DNA from: Thiohalocapsa marina
GTDB lineage: Bacteria; Pseudomonadota; Gammaproteobacteria; Chromatiales; Chromatiaceae
Assembly: GCF_008632335.1 (NCBI RefSeq)
Contig: NZ_VWXX01000025.1
Location: 1-55,069 of the forward strand
Direction of reading: 5' to 3'
Length of the DNA stretch: 55,069 nt
Every line of letters starts with the position of its first letter. Within the stretch, counting starts at the first letter, position 1. Positions 1-7,933 of this stretch are shown here, in pieces. The translations under genes were made by a program, and so were the position numbers. The notes under the pieces are model-generated. The model saw only the letters and a list, made by a program, of their open reading frames with translations, had not been told where the DNA came from and made no database searches.

Positions 1-52
1 CTTCTTCTGTTCAACAGCGATTTCGCTCTTGCATCGCGGGGCGGACCATATA

Positions 53-124
53 TGGACAAGCGCAGCGCCGTCCACCAGCGGCAGCGGCAGCGCGGGGTTT
101 TGTGGACGGCGCTGCGCTTGTCCA
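53..124. repeat. 23-bp perfect inverted repeat
   Basis: Arms at 53-75 and 102-124 are exact reverse complements (TGGACAAGCGCAGCGCC... against ...GGCGCTGCGCTTGTCCA) around a 26-nt loop. It would form a very stable hairpin in RNA or a cruciform in DNA. No gene is recognised around it. It resembles short palindromic intergenic repeats of proteobacteria, but only one copy is visible here. Confidence 0.85.
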
Positions 125-301
125 CCCTCCGGCTACCGGCCGGCGCGATGATCAAGCCCCACAAGTTCCGCCAGGCTGCCAGATCATCTGACAGTACATT
201 AAATCCGTGTCACGGCAACAGGTTCGAAAGCACGGTTTCCGAATTGCTTCAATAGTCAGCGGAGTGTGGCGCTATAAATGGTAGGGCATCCTGCCTCGCG
301 T

Positions 302-330
302 GGAAAATGCTGCATAAAGCAGCATTTCCC
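302..330 (-). terminator. Hairpin downstream of the DsrE-like gene
   Basis: AAATGCTGC (305-313) pairs perfectly with GCAGCATTT (319-327) across a 5-nt loop, with two more G:C pairs outside a mismatch. Read on the minus strand it lies just 3' of the DsrE-like gene, and the stem ends in TTTT, so it probably acts as a terminator. The next bases on the minus strand (a GGC/GCC hairpin around AGGAT) resemble the middle hairpin of the elements at 21051-21130 and 24950-25033, so this may be a divergent copy of that family. Confidence 0.5.
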
Positions 331-356
331 TAGCCGCCAGGCACTGGCGAGTCTGG

Positions 357-854
357 TCAAAAGATCGGGATACTCGCGTAGCCCTTGGACTGATAGCCGA
401 TCTGCGAGACGAAGGTGTTGCCGACGAAATCGATGCCGGGCAGCAGCGTCTCGGCTTCCACGCCAAACAGACGGGCAGCGATCGAGCAAGCCTCCATGCG
501 AACGCCGGGCTTTTGCTGCAGCGCCGCGATCTGCTCGGCCACCGCCTCATAGTGCTCGATCTCATCCAGCGGAACGTCAGCATGTTCGCTGGAGATCAAC
601 GGCAGGGAAGGCCCCCGAAAGGTGAAGACCATATCCGGCTCCACGCCCTGGCGCTTGAGATCGTCGTAGGTCTCGGCCATGACCTGCAGGTACAGGCGCA
701 ACTTCTTGGCATCGCCCATATTGATATCCCAGGCGACCTTGCCGGTCTCGACGCCCGCAAGCGCTTGAGTGTCCGCGGGCTTTTCCGCCAGCACAAGCGT
801 GGGAAGCAGGCTCAGCAACCCGATCAGACAGGCGTAACGAAGGTGTGCAGCCAT
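357..854 (-). CDS. Exported DsrE/DsrF-like family protein
   Basis: A 165-residue protein with a clear Sec signal peptide (residues 1-23, cleaved near LVLA/EKP) followed by a single DsrE-type alpha/beta domain. The family pattern is seen in the VAWDINMGDAKKLRLYLQ start, the VFTFRGPSL strand, the one conserved cysteine region (GVRMEACSIAARLFGV) and the GYQSKGYASIPIF end. Cytoplasmic DsrE proteins carry sulfur in sulfur oxidation, but exported single-domain members are poorly characterised, so the substrate is unknown. The start is supported by an AAAGGAGG ribosome site 9 nt upstream. The gene stands alone, with a hairpin terminator at 302-330. Confidence 0.8.
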   Translation of the reverse strand: MAAHLRYACLIGLLSLLPTLVLAEKPADTQALAGVETGKVAWDINMGDAKKLRLYLQVMAETYDDLKRQGVEPDMVFTFRGPSLPLISSEHADVPLDEIEHYEAVAEQIAALQQKPGVRMEACSIAARLFGVEAETLLPGIDFVGNTFVSQIGYQSKGYASIPIF

Positions 855-935
855 GGATGGGGCCTCCTTTGGTGAATGGGTCTGGTTGTGTGAGGAAAAC
901 GCTGATTTATAACGTTTTCAGCCAGCGACTGGGCT

Positions 936-1160
936 TGTAATGAATATACCGTCACCGTAACTGAGGGTGCTGCCGAGGGAGTCCAAAGACGGGACGGTTT
1001 ATGTTTCTGGCCAATGATAGGGCTTGTCTTTCAGAGAGCATCATCGCACTTTGGGTCTTGTAATATATAAACTGTCGCTTTGATTTGCATTCAGTATACT
1101 GTCATTTTAAGAGTGCAATCGAATGATTGTCATGTTCATTCAGCAATAAATACACTGTCC
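936..1160. repeat. AT-rich spacer with repeated TATACTGTC-like motif
   Basis: The spacer between the DsrE-like gene and the methyltransferase is far more AT-rich than its surroundings. It repeats a motif at 945-954 (TATACCGTCA), 1067-1076 (TATAAACTGT region), 1095-1104 (TATACTGTCA) and 1150-1160 (ATACACTGTCC). Two copies share a longer leader, GGGCTTGTAATGAATATACC and GGGTCTTGTAATATATAAAC. An inverted relative, TGACAGTACATT, lies near 190. The copies could be regulator sites or remnants of a mobile repeat. No gene is visible in this stretch. Confidence 0.55.
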
Positions 1161-1173
1161 CTGCGGTTGAGGG

Positions 1174-1974
1174 TCACCGGGATTGGCAGGTGAGCCTGAT
1201 GGCGTGGTATTCGAACTGGATGCTTGGGTCCTGTCGGACTTGGTCGAGTTCGGCCTGCAGCGCGTCCATCAGCACCTGATCGGCGACGCCGGCGTGTTGC
1301 AGGTGCTCGGCGCCGGACAGCAGCAGGTCTTGTATGTAGTTCAGCAGCAGGTTGCGCCGTTCGGGGAACAGGCTGCTGGAGACCACGGGGAGGTCGCATG
1401 TGCGGACGTGCTGGCAGCGGTGGCGGCGCGCCAGATCCGCTAGACGGCGGCCGATCTCGGGGTCGCCGCCGTGGCGTTGCTGTGCGCAGAACAGGTCCCA
1501 CCAGGTGCGAATGGCGGGTTGCTCCGGCAGAAAGCGGAAGGTGGTGTTGTCCACCTCGGTGCAGATCAGGCGGCCCCCCGGGGCCAGCACCCGCAAGGCC
1601 TCGCGAAACACGGCGTCTGCATCGGCCACGTGCTCCAGCATCCAGATGGTGATCACGGTATCGAAGGTGGCGTCGGCAAAGGGCAGGCAGGCCCCGTCGC
1701 CGCGGGCGAGCAAGGCCGCGTCACCGAGATGCCGCTGCGCGGCGCGCAGGTGGCTGATGCTCAGATCGATACCGGTGAGTTGCAACCCGGGCCAGCGCTC
1801 GGCGATGAGCGCCAGTTCGGCGCCGACGCCGCAGCCCAGTTCCAGCAGACGCCCGGCCTGCGGCAGCGTCAGGCCGTTGAAGACCACCGGCGCCAGCACC
1901 GCGGCCTGTTCCCGCAGGCGTTGTTCTTCCACCGGCCCGAAACCGTGGATATATTGCTCGGCCTTGGTGCGCAT
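1174..1974 (-). CDS. Class I SAM-dependent methyltransferase (Methyltransf_11 type)
   Basis: A 266-residue enzyme with the Rossmann methyltransferase signatures. Motif I is LLELGCGVGAELALIAERWP, the acidic ribose-binding motif is LTGIDLS, motif II/III is FADATFDTVITIWMLEHVAD, and the post-motif is LRVLAPGGRLICTEVDN. The C-terminal half is helical with no further recognised domain, so the methyl acceptor is unknown. The reading frame stays open for another 150 codons upstream, but that part is low-complexity and lies in repeat-rich spacer. The ATG before RTKAEQYIHGFGP gives a normal protein. It has no close partner; ald starts about 500 bp away in the opposite direction. Confidence 0.75.
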   Translation of the reverse strand: MRTKAEQYIHGFGPVEEQRLREQAAVLAPVVFNGLTLPQAGRLLELGCGVGAELALIAERWPGLQLTGIDLSISHLRAAQRHLGDAALLARGDGACLPFADATFDTVITIWMLEHVADADAVFREALRVLAPGGRLICTEVDNTTFRFLPEQPAIRTWWDLFCAQQRHGGDPEIGRRLADLARRHRCQHVRTCDLPVVSSSLFPERRNLLLNYIQDLLLSGAEHLQHAGVADQVLMDALQAELDQVRQDPSIQFEYHAIRLTCQSR

Positions 1975-2478
1975 GGTTGATCCTGGAAGTCGCCGTTGAA
2001 CCGCCGTGACGCCAAGTGCGCCAGCGAAGGCGCAGTGTGAGGGGTGAAGCGTGAAGGGTAAAGGGGGACAGGAAACTCCCACTCGAGTCTTGAACTTGCA
2101 GGCAAGGGATAGCGGTTCGCAGTTGAAAGCCCCGACCCCAACCCTGGTACCACCTCCGTTTTCGATTAGACTTGCAGTCTGACACATCGTCTTGCCATAT
2201 GGAGTCCGCGCAGGTCTGACTCGCTTGCCGATCGTCGCGCCTGCTGGCCTTGTTGCGCCGGACGATTTCGGACGATTTCGCCAGCGAGCAGTTTCTGAAC
2301 CAGCACGAGGCGGTGTGGTGTGTTCAGATCCATGCACAGTGCGCGCCCGTTCCCGAGGCCGTGCGCGACTACGATTTTGCCTCGCTGTTCGTTCGGCTGG
2401 GGCAGGCGGCGGGCCCGCGGGGCGGTGTGTCATGAGTCGGCGTGTACCGACGGCGTTGCGTTCTGGAGGTTGCTGTCA
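1975..2478. other. Spacer between methyltransferase and ald, with a possible gene remnant
   Basis: It holds a heptamer tandem (GTGAAGC, GTGAAGG, GTAAAGG at 2044-2064) and a duplicated decamer (GGACGATTTC twice, 2260-2279). A plus-strand open stretch (about 2220-2435) encodes a plausible but unrecognised peptide (SDDFASEQFLNQHEAVW... to a TGA). It has no good start or ribosome site and may be the decayed 3' end of a gene. I see no convincing promoter for ald. Confidence 0.35.
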
Positions 2479-3591
2479 GTGATTATTGGTGTGCCGAAAG
2501 AGATCAAGGAGCAGGAAAACCGGGTCGGTGCCGTGCCTGCCATGGTGCATGATCTGGTGACCGCTGGTCATCGGGTGCTGGTGCAGGCAGGGGCTGGCAG
2601 CGGTGCCGGGATTTTGGATGACCAGTTTGCGCAGGCCGGCGCCGAGATCGTTGCTGACGCGGCGGCGGTGTATGGCGCAGCGGAGCTGGTGGTGAAGGTG
2701 AAGGAGCCGCTGCCGCAGGAGTATCCGCTGCTGCGGCCCGGGCAGATGCTGTTTACCTATTTCCACTTTGCCGCCAGCCGTGGACTGACGGAGGCGATGT
2801 GCGCCAGTGGAGTGCACTGCTTCGCCTATGAGACGCTGACGGTGGCCGGGCATTTACCGTTGCTGACGCCCATGAGCGAGGTGGCGGGGCGGATGTCGGT
2901 GCAGATCGGGGCCTTTTTCCTGGAGGCGCACAAGGGCGGTCGGGGCATCCTGCTGGGTGGGGTGCCGGGGGTTGAGCCGGCGCGGGTGCTGGTGCTGGGT
3001 GGCGGTCACGTGGGGGCGAACGCGGCACGCATTGCGGCGGGTCTGGGGGCGGATGTGCTGGTGATGGATGTGGATCTGCAGCGGTTGCGCTGGCTCAGTG
3101 ACATCATGCCGGCGAATGTGCGGACGCTGGCGAGCAGCCCGTATGCGTTGCGTGAGCAGTTGCCCTCGGCAGATCTGGTGATCGGGGCGGTGTTGGTGAG
3201 TGGTGCCCGGGCGCCGATGTTGATCCGGCGGGAGGATCTGAAGCTGATGCGGGATGACGGGCCGGTGATCGTGGATGTGGCGATCGATCAGGGGGGCTGT
3301 GTGGAGACGAGTCGTCCGACGACGCATGCGGAGCCGACCTTTGTAGTCGATGGTGTGGTGCATTACTGTGTGGCGAACATGCCGGGTGCGGTGCCGCGGA
3401 CGGCGACGTTTGCGTTGACGAATGCGACGGGGCCCTATGTGCGTTTGCTGGCGGACCTGGGGATGGCCGCTGCGGCGGCGCATCCGGTGTTGCGGACGGC
3501 GGCGAATGTGCTGGCGGGGCAGGTGACGCATGCGGCGGTGGCGGAGGCGTTCGGCCTTGAGTTTCGGGCGCCGGGTGATGTGATTCTCTGA
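2479..3591 (+). CDS. ald: Alanine dehydrogenase
   Basis: NAD-dependent oxidative deamination of L-alanine to pyruvate and ammonia, or the reverse. The 370-residue length is normal for the family. The N-terminal domain has [15 protein letters not shown], the substrate lysine region VVKVKEPLP (K73-K75) and the catalytic histidine in LFTYFHFA (H96). The Rossmann domain has the dinucleotide loop [19 protein letters not shown] start is chosen because GGAGGT lies 8 nt upstream and the protein then begins exactly where family members do. It is transcribed alone; a palindromic repeat follows in the 3' spacer. Confidence 0.95.
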   Translation: MIIGVPKEIKEQENRVGAVPAMVHDLVTAGHRVLVQAGAGSGAGILDDQFAQAGAEIVADAAAVYGAAELVVKVKEPLPQEYPLLRPGQMLFTYFHFAASRGLTEAMCASGVHCFAYETLTVAGHLPLLTPMSEVAGRMSVQIGAFFLEAHKGGRGILLGGVPGVEPARVLVLGGGHVGANAARIAAGLGADVLVMDVDLQRLRWLSDIMPANVRTLASSPYALREQLPSADLVIGAVLVSGARAPMLIRREDLKLMRDDGPVIVDVAIDQGGCVETSRPTTHAEPTFVVDGVVHYCVANMPGAVPRTATFALTNATGPYVRLLADLGMAAAAAHPVLRTAANVLAGQVTHAAVAEAFGLEFRAPGDVIL

Positions 3592-3751
3592 CGGGTTGTT
3601 CTTTTTGTTGGCTGTCTCGACTTCGTTCGAGACCCCCGCCCGCCAGCACCCAGCCCACCGGCCCTGCGCAACCAGCAGTTGGACGCGTGAGATGGTCGCG
3701 GCGGCTGTCGGCTAATGGCTGTCGGCTGGCGGCTTTAGTTTTGTTGGAGAC

Positions 3752-3867
3752 GGGCTGGCGGGCTGGGTACCGGCAGTCGGGGGACGCCGTGAATCCATCC
3801 CTGGAGGCTTCACGATCGCATCCCTGCGATCGAGACCCCCGACCGCCGGTACCCAGCCCACCAGCCC
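3752..3867. repeat. 116-bp palindromic intergenic element, full copy
   Basis: The outer arms (3752-3783 and 3836-3867, 32 nt) match as reverse complements at 30 of 32 positions. Inside are GTGAA...TTCAC around CCATCCCTGGAGG, and a perfect 8-bp hairpin CGATCGCA/TGCGATCG. The whole can fold as a cruciform with two inner hairpins. Related copies: 5921-6003 (right part), 8032-8147 (full) and 54982-55069 (cut by the window end). Confidence 0.9.
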
Positions 3868-3919
3868 TGCGCAACCAGCGGTTGGTGGCGTGAGATGATC
3901 GTGGCGGCTGGAAGCTAAT

Positions 3920-3974
3920 GGCTGGCGGCTGGCGGCTGGCGGCTGGCGGCTGGCGGCTGGCGGCTGGCGGCTGG
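3920..3974. repeat. Heptamer tandem repeat (GGCTGGC)n
   Basis: Seven perfect copies of GGCTGGC (3920-3968) plus a partial eighth. Shorter heptamer tandems occur at 2044-2064, 8272-8292 (GGCTGGA) and 54930-54950 (GAAGTTT). Three of the four tandem sites, including this one, lie near a palindromic element. Confidence 0.95.
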
Positions 3975-4261
3975 AGACTGGTGGCCATTGACACGTAACA
4001 AAGTCGTCCCGGCCGGGAAGCCGGGACCCAGGCCAGGGAGGGCAGGCACGTGCCGGCAGCGGACCTTTCGAACCCTGCCGATGCCACCCTCCCTGGCACT
4101 GGATTCGGGCATCCTGCCGGTCAGTTCCGCGCTGTCTGCTCTGCGACTCTGTGGTTGATCATGCCGCGGCCAGGAGCGACATGCTCATGTTGAGCGACTG
4201 GGGACTTGCGACTGGTGGCTGGTGGCTCTCCACTGACATCTTTCATCTTTGGGGATTTTAA

Positions 4262-5143
4262 ATGACTGAGACTATCGGTTTTATCGGGCTGGGGATCATG
4301 GGGCGTCCCATGGCGTTGAATCTGGTGCGGGCGGGGTATCCGCTGACGGTGTATGCCCGGCGTCAGGTGTCGATGGTGCCGTTGCTGGAGGCGGGGGCGA
4401 CGGGCTGTTCGAGTCCGGCGGAGGTGGCGCGCCGGTCTTCGATTGTGTTTGTCATGGTGTCAGATACGCCGGATGTGGAGCAGGTGGTTCTGGGCGATGA
4501 GGGTGTGATCGAGGGAGTGCGGCCTGGTGCGATCGTGGTGGACATGAGCACGATCTCTCCGTCGGCAACGCGGGCGATGGCGGAGCGGTTGCGCGAGGTG
4601 GGGGCGGAGATGCTGGATGCGCCGGTGTCCGGCGGAGATGTGGGCGCGGCGGCGGGGACCTTGTCGATCATGGTGGGTGGGTCGGAGGACGCGTTTTTGC
4701 GAGTGCGGCCGTTGTTCGAGGTGATGGGCCAGAACATTGTGCATGTAGGGGACAATGGTGCCGGTCAGGTGTGCAAGGCGTGTAACCAGGTGCTGGTTGC
4801 GCAGACGATTGCGGCGGTGGGTGAGGCGATGTTGTTGGCGCGTGCGTCGGGGGTGGATCCGGCGAAGGTACGGGAGGCGTTGCTGGGCGGGTTTGCCGGC
4901 AGCCGGGTGCTGGATGTGCATGGCCGGCGGATGCTGGAGTCGGACTATGTGCCAGGGTTCAAGGCGGCGTTGCACCAGAAGGACATGCGGATTGTGCTGG
5001 AGGCGGCGAGTGAGCTGGGCATCGGGTTGCCTGGTGCGGCGCAGGTGACGCAGTTGATCAATGCGCTGGTGGGTCAGGGTGAGGGGGATCTGGATTCGGC
5101 CGCGCTGCATCGGGTGCAGCAGCGGACGCATGGTAAGGCCTGA
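4262..5143 (+). CDS. NAD(P)-binding beta-hydroxyacid dehydrogenase, probable tartronate semialdehyde reductase
   Basis: A 293-residue member of the 3-hydroxyisobutyrate dehydrogenase family. The N-terminal Rossmann signature is IGFIGLGIMGRPMALNLVRAG, the substrate-binding motif is DAPVSGGDVGA (residues 119-129), and the catalytic lysine sits in KACNQ (K172). The C-terminal all-helical half is complete. Closest by motif is 2-hydroxy-3-oxopropionate (tartronate semialdehyde) reductase GlxR/GarR, which makes D-glycerate. The family also contains 3-hydroxyisobutyrate and succinic semialdehyde reductases, so the substrate is not proven. GGGGA upstream of the ATG serves as ribosome site. No glyoxylate-pathway neighbours are present. 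Confidence 0.8.
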   Translation: MTETIGFIGLGIMGRPMALNLVRAGYPLTVYARRQVSMVPLLEAGATGCSSPAEVARRSSIVFVMVSDTPDVEQVVLGDEGVIEGVRPGAIVVDMSTISPSATRAMAERLREVGAEMLDAPVSGGDVGAAAGTLSIMVGGSEDAFLRVRPLFEVMGQNIVHVGDNGAGQVCKACNQVLVAQTIAAVGEAMLLARASGVDPAKVREALLGGFAGSRVLDVHGRRMLESDYVPGFKAALHQKDMRIVLEAASELGIGLPGAAQVTQLINALVGQGEGDLDSAALHRVQQRTHGKA

Positions 5144-5173
5144 AGCTGCCGGTAGCGGTACCAGTGCCGTATG

Positions 5174-5470
5174 CTATTGGTAGACGGCGTCGGCAATGCC
5201 ATTGACGACGGTGACGCTGGCGAGCCCTTGCTGGCCCTGGGGGCAGATGTAGTTGACGATGATGATGCGCTGCACGTCGGCGTCGGTTTCGCTGTCAGGC
5301 AGTTGGCTGACGCTGCTGCTGTTGTTGAGCAGGCAGCCGCAGGCGGTGAGTTGGTCGATGGTCATGCCGGGCTTGAGGGTGCAGTAGTGCCGCTCGGTCT
5401 CGGGGTTGGAGCCGCAGGCCGCGAGGCTGAGCGCGGCGAGCAGGGGCGGCAGGGTGCGGTAGGGAGTCAC
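5174..5470 (-). CDS. Small cysteine-rich lipoprotein, unknown function
   Basis: A 98-residue protein with a lipoprotein signal (LLAALSLAAC, acylated cysteine at residue 19). The mature part holds four more cysteines (HYC, TACGC, YICP), suggesting disulfides in the periplasm. It contains a PGMTIDQLTACGC segment but no family I recognise. It overlaps the 3' end of the next gene upstream by 4 bp, so the two are very probably co-transcribed. Confidence 0.65.
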   Translation of the reverse strand: MTPYRTLPPLLAALSLAACGSNPETERHYCTLKPGMTIDQLTACGCLLNNSSSVSQLPDSETDADVQRIIIVNYICPQGQQGLASVTVVNGIADAVYQ

Positions 5471-5664
5471 GTTGGGGTGTGGGCCTTGACGGTGTCGTTG
5501 ACGGCGGTTTGCAGGGCGTCGAGGATGAGGCGGCTGGCTTCCTTTTCGTCGAGTTCCGGGATGTCCCAGCTCATGATGCGGCAGTATTTTTTGACCAGGT
5601 GCTGGACGTCGTGTTCGAGTTCGCGCTGGTAGCGGCTCATTTCGATCTGTTCCTGGCTTGGCAT
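5467..5664 (-). CDS. Small soluble hypothetical protein
   Basis: A 65-residue, charged, helical protein (SQEQIEMSRYQRELEHDVQ...) without signal peptide or membrane segment, so presumably cytoplasmic. The start is well supported by AAAGGAG 8 nt upstream. Its stop region overlaps the start of the lipoprotein gene, forming a two-gene operon. I recognise no domain. Its upstream region runs straight into the homopolymer-rich tract at 5728-5921, so its promoter cannot be read with confidence. Confidence 0.6.
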   Translation of the reverse strand: MPSQEQIEMSRYQRELEHDVQHLVKKYCRIMSWDIPELDEKEASRLILDALQTAVNDTVKAHTPT

Positions 5665-5727
5665 GGGGATGCTCCTTTGTCGGGCCTCTGGGTATGTGAT
5701 TCTCGGGGCTGGCTTTGGGGCTGGCTT

Positions 5728-5921
5728 AGGGGGGTGGGCGAGCGGGGGGGGGGGCGGCCCGGGGGGGGCGCCCGGCTATAAAAACTTGGTGGATAATTTT
5801 AAGATAAAAGGCATAAAAAACCACCCCCCCCCGCCCCCCACACCCCGCGGCCCCCGCCCTCTGGGTATACCCCCCCCGCTGGGGGGGGGGGCCGGGGGGG
5901 GGGGGCGCGGGGGGGGGGGGG
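5728..5921. other. Homopolymer-rich tract, probable sequencing or assembly artefact
   Basis: About 190 bp of G runs and C runs (several of 8-13 bases), interrupted by an AT-rich 46-bp patch (TATAAAAACTTGGTGG...). This is unlike anything else in the window. It sits exactly where the left arm of a palindromic element should be, because the right part resumes at GACGCCGTGAATCC (5921). Strong palindromes commonly cause low-quality reads, so I treat the bases here as unreliable. Confidence 0.7.
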
Positions 5922-6003
5922 ACGCCGTGAATCCATCCGTGGAGGCTTCATGATCGCATCCATGCGATCAAGACCCCCGCTCGCCGGCCCCCAGCCCGCT
6001 GGC
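5921..6003. repeat. Palindromic intergenic element, copy lacking a readable left arm
   Basis: GACGCCGTGAATCCATCCGT, the inner hairpin TGATCGCA/TGCGATCA and the right arm (CCCCCGCTCGCCGGCCCCCAG) match the copies at 3752 and 8032. The left arm is replaced by G runs. A short direct repeat (GCCTTCGGGCATTGTGC) follows at about 6002 and again at about 6063. Confidence 0.8.
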
Positions 6004-6340
6004 CTTCGGGCATTGTGCTGGTGCCGCGCTGGTGTGCCTCATGTTGTCGATACGCCCGCTCGCCTTCGGGCATTGTGCCGGTGGCGTGCCTACCGGTGAC
6101 TGAGGTGTTCGTGGTTTGGCCTTGTACCCACGCGCTGCATGGGCAGGCATCGGCACTATGCCGCCATGTACGGCCAGGCGTTGATTTGGTCCAAGAATGG
6201 ACGAAAGTTAATCTGGCGGCAAGGGCGGGGTAACGGCGGTGGAATTATCCTGTTTGCTGAGTTGTTCCGCCGCCCTACCAGGTGAGGGGCGGGGCTGTTG
6301 CCGCCAGGCGGCGATTTCTGTTCTTGAGAGGGTGAGGGTA

Positions 6341-7933
6341 ATGCGATTTTCATCGGTGTCGAAGGGAGCTGTTGCGGATCCGGGGCGGCAGATGCTGTCG
6401 GTCGAGGGTGCCGGTGTGCGTGCCGGTGTCGGTGCAGATACGCGCGGCGCTTTGCGTCGGCGGGCACTGGCAGTTGCGGTGGCTGTGACCTTGGGTGTCG
6501 CGGGGGCGATGGCGGTGTCTGATGGCTGGCGTGCGGCCCAGGCTCAGGGGGCCGAGGCGACGGTTCAGGGCGCGTTGTCGCGGGCGCCATTGGCGCAGCC
6601 GGCGGGGCCGCCGAGTTTTGCCGATGTGGCGGAGCGGGTGACGCCGGCGGTGGTGAATGTGACGGTGGAGCAGAAGCCGTTACGGCGGATGTCGATGCAT
6701 GGTGTGCCGGAGGGCTCGCCGATGCATGAGTTTTTCAAGCAGTTCGGGTCCGTGCCGGAGATGATGCCGAGTCCACGAGAGGGCGAGGGCTCGGGCTTCA
6801 TCATCGGTCCGGACGGGTATATCGTGACCAACAATCACGTGATCAGCGGTGCTCAGCGGATCGAGGTGACGCTGAATGACGGGTCTCGTTACGACGCCCG
6901 TGTGATCGGCCGGGATGCGAAGACGGATCTGGCGTTGATCAAGGTGGATACGGACAAGGCGCTGCCTTACGTGGATCTTGCGGACAGCAGCGAGGCGCGC
7001 GTGGGTGACTGGGTGCTGGCCATCGGCAATCCATTCGGTCTGGGCGGTTCGGTGAATGCGGGCATCATTTCGGCCCGCGGTCGGGATATCCAGTCTGGCC
7101 CCTATGACGACTATCTGCAGATCGATGCGCCGATCAATCGTGGCAATTCGGGTGGTCCGTTGTTTGATGCCCGGGGTCGGGTGATTGGCGTGAATACGGC
7201 GATCTACTCGCCGAGCGGCGGCAATATCGGGATCGGTTTCGCCATTCCGGCGGAGACGGCGGCGGACATCGTTGCGGAGTTGCGTGCCAAGGGTCGCGTG
7301 GAGCGGGGCTGGCTGGGGGTGCAGATCCAGTCGGTGACCGAGGCAGTGGCAGAGAGCCTGGGGCTGGATGAGGTGGCCGGCGTGCTGGTGGCGGATGTGT
7401 TGCCGGATAGCCCGGCGGAGGCCGCGGGTGTGCGCAGCGGGGATGTGATCGTGCGCGCGGCGGGTGAGCCGATGGTGGGGCATCGGGATCTGACGCGGTT
7501 GATTGCGGGGATCGATGCGGGCACGGAGGTTGAACTGGAGGTGGTGCGCGGCGGCAAGACGCGGGTGATGGAGGTGCGCATCGGTCGCATGCCGGGTGAG
7601 TCGCTGGCGGGCCGGGGCGCGCCGGAGGCAGTGGCGGATGGGCCGCGTATCGGGCTGATGCTGGCGCCGTTGACCCCGGAGCTGCGGGCGGAACATGGTC
7701 TGGAGGCGGATGCCTCGGGTGTACTGGTGGCGCAGGTGCAGCCGGGGAGTCCGGCGCAGTTGGCGGGCATCCAGGCGGGGAGCCTGATCTCGATGGTGGG
7801 GCAGCAGTCGGTGTCGACGCCGGATGAGGTTGCGGCAGCGGTGCGTGAGGCGTCGCGGCAGGAACGGGGGTCGGTGCTGTTGCGGGTGGAGCAGGGGGGC
7901 AAGCTGCGGTTCGTGGCCGTGCCCTTTGCTTGA
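6341..7933 (+). CDS. degP: DegP/MucD-type periplasmic serine protease with two PDZ domains
   Basis: A trypsin-like HtrA protease-chaperone that degrades misfolded periplasmic proteins. With the ATG at 6341 (after GAGAGGGTGAGGG) it has 530 residues. The hydrophobic export segment lies at about 41-60, after an unusually long 40-residue N-tail. The catalytic triad is H166 (TNNHVI), D196 (KTDLALIKV) and S270 (RGNSGGPLF). Two PDZ domains follow, with GRVERGWLGVQIQ opening the first and a SPAQLAGIQAG loop in the second. An in-frame upstream start would add 34 residues without ribosome-site support. No clear sigma-E promoter was found. The nearest genes downstream are a two-component pair after 380 bp of repeats. 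Confidence 0.92.
   Translation: MRFSSVSKGAVADPGRQMLSVEGAGVRAGVGADTRGALRRRALAVAVAVTLGVAGAMAVSDGWRAAQAQGAEATVQGALSRAPLAQPAGPPSFADVAERVTPAVVNVTVEQKPLRRMSMHGVPEGSPMHEFFKQFGSVPEMMPSPREGEGSGFIIGPDGYIVTNNHVISGAQRIEVTLNDGSRYDARVIGRDAKTDLALIKVDTDKALPYVDLADSSEARVGDWVLAIGNPFGLGGSVNAGIISARGRDIQSGPYDDYLQIDAPINRGNSGGPLFDARGRVIGVNTAIYSPSGGNIGIGFAIPAETAADIVAELRAKGRVERGWLGVQIQSVTEAVAESLGLDEVAGVLVADVLPDSPAEAAGVRSGDVIVRAAGEPMVGHRDLTRLIAGIDAGTEVELEVVRGGKTRVMEVRIGRMPGESLAGRGAPEAVADGPRIGLMLAPLTPELRAEHGLEADASGVLVAQVQPGSPAQLAGIQAGSLISMVGQQSVSTPDEVAAAVREASRQERGSVLLRVEQGGKLRFVAVPFA

Larger units (their letters stand above)
3592..4261. repeat. Composite repeat-rich spacer
   Basis: This 670-bp gap contains no credible gene. 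In order it holds a right-half fragment of the palindromic element (3611-3678), a full copy (3752-3867), a 7-bp tandem (3920-3974), a 10-bp perfect inverted repeat (CCAGGGAGGG at 4033-4042, complement at 4087-4096), a CTCTGCGACTCTG block (4139-4190), and degenerate heptamers (4196-4230). The order palindrome, CTCTGCG block, heptamers recurs at 8032-8292. Confidence 0.8.

Noticed and set aside
3104..4099. Minus-strand open frame of 331 codons running into the heptamer tract
   Set aside because: It is proline/serine/arginine-rich, antisense to ald, and its N-terminal part is just the translated heptamer repeat.
5663..5953. Plus-strand frame of 96 codons rich in glycine and proline
   Set aside because: It translates the homopolymer tract that is probably an artefact.
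6239..6340. Upstream start for the DegP-like protease
   Set aside because: The added 34 residues are cysteine-rich and unlike a signal sequence, and the ribosome site fits the ATG at 6341.
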